From the NCBI GenBank assembly GCA_002333205.1, contig DDAD01000162.1, forward strand, positions 116,531 through 128,791: 12,261 bases of DNA, written 5' to 3'. The stretch is from Pedobacter sp. UBA2067 (lineage in GTDB: Bacteria; Bacteroidota; Bacteroidia; Sphingobacteriales; Sphingobacteriaceae). The position numbers and the translations under genes were made by a program. Below, piece after piece: positions 6,889 to 12,261 of the stretch (position 1 is its first letter; the number at the start of each line of letters is the position of its first letter). The notes beneath the pieces were generated by a model. The model had not been told where the DNA came from and did not search any database. It saw only the letters and a list, made by a program, of their open reading frames with translations.

Positions 6889-7976
6889 ATCTGGATGAGG
6901 GGATGAAAGTAGTTGTAGTGCACCAAAGGCCTTTGTTTTTGCTCGCCGATACAGGCACGTGCTTTTTCCGAGCCGTATTCGGCAACACCAAGCCCAATCA
7001 GGTTTTCCTGCTCATCAATCAACTTAATGATGTCGCCTTTTTTAAAATCTGCTTGAATGTTAATGATGCCGACCGGCAGTAAACTGCTAGCCTTGCCTGA
7101 TAAGAGTGCTTCTTTTGCACCTGCATTTAACTGTACAATGCCAGTTGCAGCGCCTTCAGAATGTGCAATCCACTTCTTCTTGCCAGACTTGATCTTTTCG
7201 GCTGCAAAGCGCGTATGGATAACTTCTTTATAGAGCAGGTCGGTGATGATGTTTTCGCGGCTTCCATTTGCAATAAACACCGGGATGCCAAGCTTCGCGA
7301 CTTTCTGGGCCATACTCAGTTTGGTGACCATACCGCCACGGCCATGCCCTGATTTGCTGGTCGTGATAAAGCTGTTGATACCGCCTGCTGTACCTTTAAT
7401 TTCCGGGATTACGGTGGATGTAGATAGTTTAGGATCGCCATTATATATGCCGTCCACGTTTGAGAGGATGATCAGCACATCTGCATTGAGCATGGAGGCG
7501 ATAAGCCCGGCAAGTTCGTCGTTGTCGGTAAACATAAGTTCGGTTACCGAGACCACATCATTTTCGTTGATTACCGGGATAACCTGATGTTGCAACAGGA
7601 TCTCCAGGCAGTTCTTGATGTTGAGGTAATGCATGCGGTCGCGGAAATCTTCCTTGGTGACCAATACCTGCGAGCAGAGCATCTGATGTTGCTCGAATAG
7701 CTGCATGTAGAGGTTGATGAGTTTGATCTGTCCAATAGAAGCGAGCAGCTGACGTGCTGCGACAGCATTTTGCTTTTCGGAGATTTTTATCAGGCTTCTG
7801 CCGGAGGCAACCGCACCGGAAGATACCAGCACGACTTCTTTGCCATCCTTTTTAAGTTGTGTCAGCTGATCAACGAGGTGGCTGATGCGGGCTACATCTG
7901 GCAAGCCATCCGCTTTGGTAAGCACATTAGAGCCTACTTTAATTACAATTTTCTTGTATAGGGAAGTATCGGACAT
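6885..7976 (-). CDS. proB: Glutamate 5-kinase with C-terminal PUA domain
   Basis: This enzyme phosphorylates glutamate with ATP as the committing and usually proline-inhibited step of proline biosynthesis. The 363-aa protein has the full two-domain form. An amino-acid kinase domain occupies about residues 8-255, with KVGSNVL (13-19), VSSGAVASG (51-59), VINENDVVS (135-143), FTDNDELAG (149-157), LSNVDGIY (171-178) and GRGGMVTK (212-219). A PUA domain lies at about 275-357. The canonical GTGGM nucleotide loop reads GRGGM. The gene is translationally coupled to proA. The 90-bp upstream gap contains a 7-bp hairpin (8032-8038 with 8046-8052) but no recognisable promoter, so proB may be read through from the small secreted-protein gene or have its own promoter there. 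Confidence 0.96.
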   Translation of the reverse strand: MSDTSLYKKIVIKVGSNVLTKADGLPDVARISHLVDQLTQLKKDGKEVVLVSSGAVASGRSLIKISEKQNAVAARQLLASIGQIKLINLYMQLFEQHQMLCSQVLVTKEDFRDRMHYLNIKNCLEILLQHQVIPVINENDVVSVTELMFTDNDELAGLIASMLNADVLIILSNVDGIYNGDPKLSTSTVIPEIKGTAGGINSFITTSKSGHGRGGMVTKLSMAQKVAKLGIPVFIANGSRENIITDLLYKEVIHTRFAAEKIKSGKKKWIAHSEGAATGIVQLNAGAKEALLSGKASSLLPVGIINIQADFKKGDIIKLIDEQENLIGLGVAEYGSEKARACIGEQKQRPLVHYNYFHPLIQI

Positions 7977-8066
7977 ATAACAGGTTTATAGGACCTTGAG
8001 GATCGGGTAAAAAGCAGGTATGGTATTGTAGCTGGCAATTTGGTTTTGCCAGAGAGCAGGTTAGGT

Positions 8067-8396
8067 TTAGTCTTTCTTGGTTTCGGGGACTGCTAGAGGG
8101 ATCTTCTTAATTCGCATGGGGGCCGATGTGGACTGTGCTGACTTAAAAGAATTTGGAAGTTCAACAGGTTGATTGTATTCGTTGTAGTTTGGCTTTTTCA
8201 CGAACTTGCTTGAGTCAATCAAATAGCTATTCGAATCAACACGATAATATAAGCGAGGGCTATCAACCCGAAATCCTATACCTGGGGTTAGCTTATCAGC
8301 ATCAGGTAACAACTTTAAATTTGTTTGTGCGTCGGCATTTATGGCAGATAAAGTCAGGATCGTTGCCGTAGCAGAAAGGAAGGTAAATGATTTCAT
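8067..8396 (-). CDS. Small secreted protein of unknown function
   Basis: I do not recognise this 109-aa protein. It opens with a convincing Sec signal peptide (MKSFTFLSATATILTLSAINADA, probable cleavage after Ala23 in ADA-Q), giving a mature chain of about 86 residues. The mature part has no cysteine, no further membrane segment and no lipobox. It contains a short repeated RVDS tetrapeptide (residues 43-46 and 52-55), a Tyr-rich middle (LYYRVDSNSYLIDSS) and a Lys/Pro-rich end (RIKKIPLAVPETKKD). The signal peptide and continuous frame favour a real gene over chance. It precedes proB by 90 bp in the same direction, so it could share its transcript. It is likely periplasmic, with function unknown. 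Confidence 0.7.
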   Translation of the reverse strand: MKSFTFLSATATILTLSAINADAQTNLKLLPDADKLTPGIGFRVDSPRLYYRVDSNSYLIDSSKFVKKPNYNEYNQPVELPNSFKSAQSTSAPMRIKKIPLAVPETKKD

Positions 8397-9001
8397 GTCA
8401 GCAGCTTTGCAAGCAATTTAATGAATTTGCGCCAACGAGCAATGTAGAAATATTATTACTTTCCTTTCTTCAAGTTCCAGTAAGTAAACCTTTAAACTCA
8501 GCTCGCATGGTTGGGCCATGATTAACTAATTTTTATGGCTGTTTTTTTGAAGTGAGAAAGGTATGTTCCGGTTTCTAAAATATGTTGAGGTTTTCTACAC
8601 ATCGAATCAGTAATTTTGAAGTTTGGGTGTCTTTGTAAGCTGTTGATATTTAGCGTGTTTGTGAACGTAGTTTGAAAATCCGGATACTTTAAGGGAAATG
8701 TAAAAAAACTAAAAACGTTTTGCACAACTGGATATTTATTTAAACCTTTGCGCTTCACTTAATTTAAAGCGGGATTTTAGACAGAAAATGAGTAAACAAA
8801 GCATACATAAACTTTCCATTATAGCGGCAAAAGTTCTCGCTTCTAATAGTCTGTTTATTGAGCGTTTACGACCCATATTTTTTGCGCCGTCCAACCGGCA
8901 TGCCTACACGCCACGTCTTTGAGTAATTGCTACTCATCGCCTCCGGAGCATATTCGCTCCAAACAGTTAAACAGTTATTTTATTTTTTCGTTATATAAAT
9001 A
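8397..9001. other. 605-bp non-coding region between divergent transcription units
   Basis: This AT-rich region separates the proline block from the arginine operon. An open frame of 78 codons on the minus strand (8522-8758) looks like chance. A 44-codon plus-strand ORF (8788-8922, starting MSKQSIHKLS) is a weak leader-peptide candidate. It is followed by two small hairpins (8921-8925 with 8931-8935, and 8945-8949 with 8956-8960) and a perfect tandem 8-bp repeat, AAACAGTT twice (8961-8976). A CATGG/CCATG 5-bp hairpin sits at 8506-8520. Both divergent promoters must lie here; only one candidate (8719-8750) could be suggested. Confidence 0.6.
8719..8750 (+). promoter_or_regulatory. Candidate Bacteroidota-type promoter for the arginine operon
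   Basis: TTTG at 8719-8722 is followed after 20 bp by AACCTTTG (8743-8750). That differs by one base from the Bacteroidota primary-sigma pattern TTTG...TAnnTTTG and has suitable spacing. If real, transcription would begin near 8757 and leave a leader of about 245 nt before the first gene. AT-rich sequence can yield such matches by chance, so this is tentative. Confidence 0.3.
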
Positions 9002-9676
9002 ATGAATATAAACGATTTTATAGTGCAAGTTGCACTACCTGAACATCGTGTTTTTGCAGAGGAAATCTGTAATGAAATGGCCGAATCTGCTAAGGCCCGC
9101 GGTACAGGAATTGCCAAACGTTCTCCTGAGTACGTTGCTGGCAAAATGGCGGATGGTAAAGCGGTGATCGCTTTTCATAAAGATGGCAGTTGGGCAGGGT
9201 TTTGTTATATCGAAACCTGGAGCCATGGACAGTTTGTGGCCAACTCTGGCTTGATTGTAAGTCCGAGCTACAGAAAGGCCGGACTGGCACATGCCATTAA
9301 AGAACGAATATTCGAACTCTCCCGTACAAAATATCCTAAAGCCAAGATTTTCGGCTTAACTACCGGACTTGCCGTGATGAAGATCAACTCTGATCTGGGT
9401 TATGAGCCGGTAACTTACTCTGAACTTACCCAGGATGAGGATTTCTGGAAAGGCTGTCAAAGCTGTGTGAACTTCGAGATCCTGAAAAGTAAGGATCGCA
9501 AGAACTGTATGTGTACGGCCATGCTGTATGATCCGGCTACACAAAAACATGATGTTGCCAAGAAGTTTGCCGAGGAATTGAAGCGTAAGCCAAAACTCTA
9601 TGAGCGTTTCATGCTGATGAAGCAGAAGATGATCATCAAAAAGAATCCATTATTATTTTTATCGCTGTTTAAATAG
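9002..9676 (+). CDS. GNAT-family N-acyltransferase heading the arginine operon; candidate glutamate N-acyltransferase
   Basis: This 224-aa protein is a GNAT acyltransferase. The acyl-CoA-binding core is seen as ANSGLIVSPSYRKAGLAHAIKERIFEL (about 80-106), where beta4 is followed by the RxxGxA pyrophosphate loop, and then as KIFGLTTGLAVMKINSDLGYEP (115-136), the usual late motif with N129 and Y134. A cysteine cluster follows, C152-x2-C155-x13-C169-x-C171, which could bind a metal such as zinc. The C-terminus is a basic helix and tail (KRKPKLYERFMLMKQKMIIKKN). As first gene of an arg operon, 60 bp before argG, and with no classical argA or argJ in view, it is the natural candidate for acylating glutamate with an acetyl or succinyl group. 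GNAT membership is secure; the substrate is inferred from context. Confidence 0.85.
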   Translation: MNINDFIVQVALPEHRVFAEEICNEMAESAKARGTGIAKRSPEYVAGKMADGKAVIAFHKDGSWAGFCYIETWSHGQFVANSGLIVSPSYRKAGLAHAIKERIFELSRTKYPKAKIFGLTTGLAVMKINSDLGYEPVTYSELTQDEDFWKGCQSCVNFEILKSKDRKNCMCTAMLYDPATQKHDVAKKFAEELKRKPKLYERFMLMKQKMIIKKNPLLFLSLFK

Positions 9677-9736
9677 CAATTTCAATTTTGAAATCATCGT
9701 GATGATGGTTTCATCACCAACACAAATATAAAATAG
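9677..9736 (+). promoter_or_regulatory. Intercistronic hairpins between the GNAT gene and argG
   Basis: Two stems are visible in 60 bp: ATTTCA/TGAAAT (9679-9684 with 9689-9694) and GTGATGA/TCATCAC (9699-9705 with 9711-9717). A third, ATCAT/ATGAT (9693-9697 with 9702-9706), would compete with the second, since both use the central GATGA. No T-run follows, so simple termination is unlikely. An RNA-processing or stability role is possible. Confidence 0.35.
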
Positions 9737-10930
9737 ATGAAAAAGAAAGTCGTTTTAGCTTTTAGCGGAGGGTTAGACACCTCGTTTTGTTGTGTTTACC
9801 TGTCTCAGGATCGTGATTTAGAGGTACACTCTGTCATTGTAAACACCGGTGGTTTTTCTGAAGAAGAATTACAGGAAATTGAGAAACGGGCTTATGCACT
9901 TGGTGTAGCTTCCCACGCGGTGGTTGATGAAACGGCTAACTATTACGACGGCTGTATTAAATACCTTGTGTTTGGTAATGTGCTTAAAAATGCCACTTAC
10001 CCGCTTTCTGTTAGTGCAGAACGTGTAAGTCAGGCAACTGCAATTGCGAACTACGTTAAAAAAATCGGCGCTGATTATGTTGCACACGGTAGTACTGGTG
10101 CTGGTAATGATCAGGTACGTTTTGATATGATCTTCAACATCATTATCCCGGAAGTAGAGATCATAACGCCGATCCGTGATTTAAAACTATCCCGCGAAGC
10201 GGAAATCAAATATCTTGCAGAACATGGTGTGGAATATAGCGCTGCGAAAGCAAAATATTCAATCAATAAAGGGCTTTGGGGAACTTCAGTAGGCGGTCAG
10301 GAGACTTTAACTTCTCATGAGATGCTACCAGAAGAGGCCTGGCCAACACAGGTAACCGAAACCGGTAACCGTAGAATCGAGCTTACTTTTGAGCAAGGTG
10401 AACTAACGGGCATCGACGGCGAAAGCATGGCACCTGTTGTAGCAATTCAGAAGCTACAAGCGATTGCACAGCCTTACGGCATTGGTCGTGATGTACACGT
10501 TGGTGATACCATTATCGGTATTAAAGGTCGTGTAGGTTTCGAGGCTGCTGCACCGATCCTGATCATCAAAGCACACCATACTTTAGAAAAACATACGCTA
10601 ACCAAATGGCAGCTAAGCTGGAAAGAGCAACTTGCTTCTTTCTATGGCAACTGGTTGCATGAAGGTCAGTTCCACGATCCGATTATGCGCAACATCGAAG
10701 CTTTCCTTGCAGATACGCAGAAAGTAGTTAGCGGAAAGGTGTTTGTTGAATTGATGCCTTACCGTTTCCAGATCATCGGTATCGAGTCTGCACACGACCT
10801 GATGAGTAATAAATTTGGTAGCTACGGCGAGATGAACAACACCTGGTCTGGTGAAGATGTAAAGGGCTTCTCGAAGATTTTCGGTAACCAGGTGATGATC
10901 TGGCACAAAGTGAACGGCCATGAAGATTAA
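9737..10930 (+). CDS. argG: Argininosuccinate synthase
   Basis: ArgG joins citrulline and aspartate with ATP to form argininosuccinate in the cytoplasm, the penultimate step to arginine. The 397-aa length fits the family (about 400). The N-terminal PP-loop for ATP is AFSGGLDTS (8-16), and HGSTGAGNDQVRFD (117-130) carries the aspartate/ATP loop. The YSINKGLWGTSVGG segment (174-187) aligns with the canonical YSxDxNLWGxSxEGG with changes, consistent with a divergent Bacteroidota lineage. The C-terminal multimerisation part is present (MSNKFGSYGEMNNTWS). The gene starts 60 bp after the GNAT gene, and its last 11 bases overlap argC, so it is clearly within an operon. Confidence 0.97.
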   Translation: MKKKVVLAFSGGLDTSFCCVYLSQDRDLEVHSVIVNTGGFSEEELQEIEKRAYALGVASHAVVDETANYYDGCIKYLVFGNVLKNATYPLSVSAERVSQATAIANYVKKIGADYVAHGSTGAGNDQVRFDMIFNIIIPEVEIITPIRDLKLSREAEIKYLAEHGVEYSAAKAKYSINKGLWGTSVGGQETLTSHEMLPEEAWPTQVTETGNRRIELTFEQGELTGIDGESMAPVVAIQKLQAIAQPYGIGRDVHVGDTIIGIKGRVGFEAAAPILIIKAHHTLEKHTLTKWQLSWKEQLASFYGNWLHEGQFHDPIMRNIEAFLADTQKVVSGKVFVELMPYRFQIIGIESAHDLMSNKFGSYGEMNNTWSGEDVKGFSKIFGNQVMIWHKVNGHED

Positions 10931-11891
10931 AGCAGGAATCGTTGGTGGTGCGGGTTATACAGGTGGAGAGATGCTTCGCCTGTTGCTGAACCATCCGGAG
11001 GTGGAGATCGACTTCGTGCTGAGCAGCAGCAATGAAGGTAACCTGGTTTCTGATGTACATACCGATCTTTACGGAGATACGGACCTGCGTTTTTCAGGTA
11101 CTTTAAAACAGGACATTGATGTGCTGTTTTTATGTGTTGGGCATGGTGATGCGAAGAAATTCCTTGATGCCAATCCAATTGATAAAGGTGTAAAGATCAT
11201 TGATCTGAGCCAGGATTTCAGGTTGAAGGCTGCGGCCGGTAACGACTGGATTTATGGTTTGCCGGAGTTTAATCGTGAGCGCATCAGAACAGCAAATTAC
11301 ATTGCCAATCCAGGCTGTTTTGCTACGGCAATCCAACTGGGTTTACTACCGCTTGCAGCAAAAGGTTTGCTAAAAAGTGAGATCCACATCAATGCGACAA
11401 CCGGTTCTACCGGCGCAGGACAGGGTCTTTCTACGACGTCACACTTCAGCTGGCGCAATAATAACCTATCGATATACAAAGCCTTTGATCACCAGCATCT
11501 GAATGAAATTGGAGAGAGCATGGTGGTGCTTGATCCCGAATTCGCTGCGCCGGTGACCTTCATCCCGCAACGTGGTGATTTTACCAGGGGTATTCTGGCA
11601 TCCATTTATTTGGATACTGAGCTTTCTGGCGAAGAAGCGCTAAAGTTATATGAAGATTATTATGCGGATGCAGCCTTTACGCATGTAAGCAAAAAAAATA
11701 TAGATTTAAAACAGGTGGTGAACACCAATAAGGGCTTGTTATACGTGCAGAAACATGGCAGTAAACTCCATGTGATCAGCATAATTGATAACTTGTTAAA
11801 AGGTGCCAGCGGACAAGCGGTTCAGAATATGAACCTGATGTTTGGGCTGGAAGAACGGCAAGGCTTGCGGTTGAAGGCTTCTGCCTTTTAA
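10920..11891 (+). CDS. argC: N-acyl-gamma-glutamyl-phosphate reductase
   Basis: ArgC reduces N-acyl-gamma-glutamyl phosphate to the semialdehyde with NADPH, the third step of the acylated arginine route. The 323-aa protein opens with a Rossmann loop (GIVGGAGYTGGEMLRLL, 6-22). The active-site Cys is in ANPGCFATA (C133), followed by TTGSTGAGQ (160-168), the substrate-loop HQHLNEI (191-197) and the C-terminal DNLLKGASGQAVQNMNLMFG (290-309). At the position where classical ArgC has PHL..F.RGI with a catalytic His, this protein reads PQRGDFTRGI (Q217). The start overlaps the argG end by 11 bases in another frame. Whether the acyl group is acetyl or succinyl cannot be decided here; several Bacteroidota use N-succinyl intermediates. 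Confidence 0.96.
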   Translation: MKIKAGIVGGAGYTGGEMLRLLLNHPEVEIDFVLSSSNEGNLVSDVHTDLYGDTDLRFSGTLKQDIDVLFLCVGHGDAKKFLDANPIDKGVKIIDLSQDFRLKAAAGNDWIYGLPEFNRERIRTANYIANPGCFATAIQLGLLPLAAKGLLKSEIHINATTGSTGAGQGLSTTSHFSWRNNNLSIYKAFDHQHLNEIGESMVVLDPEFAAPVTFIPQRGDFTRGILASIYLDTELSGEEALKLYEDYYADAAFTHVSKKNIDLKQVVNTNKGLLYVQKHGSKLHVISIIDNLLKGASGQAVQNMNLMFGLEERQGLRLKASAF

Positions 11892-11946
11892 TTTGAGCAT
11901 TGTCTAATTTTTAAACCGGGCCTTCTGGTCTTTAAACCTTTTTAAA

Positions 11947-12261
11947 ATGAACTTATTTGACGTTTATCCATTAAATGATATCGAAATTGTAAAAGCATCC
12001 GGCAGCAATGTATGGGATGCAAACGGACAGGAATACCTGGATCTTTATGGCGGTCACGCTGTAATATCGATCGGGCACACCCATCCGCACTATGTTGGCC
12101 GCTTAACCGACCAGCTCTCTAAGGTTGGTTTCTATTCCAACTCCATCAAAATTCCTTTGCAGGTACAGCTTGCGGAGAAATTGGGTCAGGTTTCTGGTAA
12201 AACAGATTACCAGTTATTTCTTTGTAACTCTGGTGCGGAAGCGAATGAAAACGCACTGAAG
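11947..12261 (+). CDS. argD: Acetylornithine / succinylornithine aminotransferase (3'-truncated by window edge)
   Basis: The first 105 codons of a class III PLP-dependent aminotransferase are visible, starting at ATG 11947 (MNLFDVYPLNDIEIVKASGS) and running open to the right edge. Recognisable parts are the N-terminal strand VWDANGQEYLDLYGG (residues 22-36), the HAVISIGHTHPHYV segment (37-50) typical of ornithine-type aminotransferases, and CNSGAEANENALK (93-105), the PLP-phosphate-binding SGAEA loop. The catalytic Lys lies outside the window. In this operon it would transfer an amino group from glutamate to N-acylglutamate semialdehyde to make N-acylornithine. It begins 55 bp after argC; that gap holds no obvious terminator or promoter, so cotranscription is likely. 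Confidence 0.93.
   Translation, partial: MNLFDVYPLNDIEIVKASGSNVWDANGQEYLDLYGGHAVISIGHTHPHYVGRLTDQLSKVGFYSNSIKIPLQVQLAEKLGQVSGKTDYQLFLCNSGAEANENALK

Noticed and set aside
8032..8052. 7-bp hairpin between the small secreted-protein gene and proB as a terminator
   Set aside because: On the minus strand it is followed by CTACAATACC with no T-run, so it does not fit an intrinsic terminator.
8522..8758. 78-codon minus-strand ORF in the central non-coding region
   Set aside because: The product is low-complexity and lacks any recognisable domain or signal, and the DNA is AT-rich with no supporting start context; it also overlaps the candidate promoter of the arginine operon.

Overview
The window looks like a chromosomal housekeeping stretch from a member of the Bacteroidota, most likely the Sphingobacteriaceae (Pedobacter or Mucilaginibacter type). 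This placement is an inference. It rests on the Bacteroidota-style arginine operon order (GNAT acyltransferase, argG, argC, argD), AT-rich sequence rather than clear Shine-Dalgarno motifs ahead of start codons, a possible TTTG / TAnnTTTG promoter, and protein sequences of Bacteroidota character. No phage, transposase, CRISPR, rRNA or tRNA gene was found.

Layout. Positions 2-2380 (+) hold the 3' five-sixths of polA, DNA polymerase I, cut by the left edge. An 18-bp perfect hairpin (2405-2446) separates it from a convergent minus-strand block. Read in the direction of transcription, that block starts with a small secreted protein (8396-8067), then proB (7976-6885), proA (6888-5638) and a signal-peptide-bearing outer-membrane beta-barrel protein (5598-4927), and ends at an intrinsic terminator (4874-4906). 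After it come a 314-bp gap, an Old Yellow Enzyme (namA/YqjM type, 4612-3536), a YbaB/EbfC nucleoid protein (3456-3151) and a UPF0173 metallo-beta-lactamase-fold hydrolase (3124-2444). A 605-bp non-coding stretch (8397-9001) separates this block from the divergent arginine operon: a GNAT acyltransferase (9002-9676), argG (9737-10930), argC (10920-11891) and the start of argD (11947 onward, cut by the right edge).

How the genes work together. ProB and ProA convert glutamate to glutamate-5-semialdehyde for proline. The divergent operon takes acylated glutamate through an analogous semialdehyde (ArgC) and aminotransferase (ArgD) route to ornithine, and ArgG acts later on citrulline. The two glutamate-derived pathways therefore lie back to back. 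The GNAT protein in front of argG is the natural candidate for the glutamate N-acyltransferase that starts the arginine route.

Most of the window is ordinary. The least explained structure is a 128-bp foldback element at 4643-4770, upstream of the namA-like gene. It has imperfect terminal inverted repeats, five head-to-tail 11-bp units and a central hairpin. Secondary points are the long, possibly structured leader of the arginine operon, a four-cysteine cluster in the GNAT protein, and a Gln where ArgC normally carries its catalytic His.
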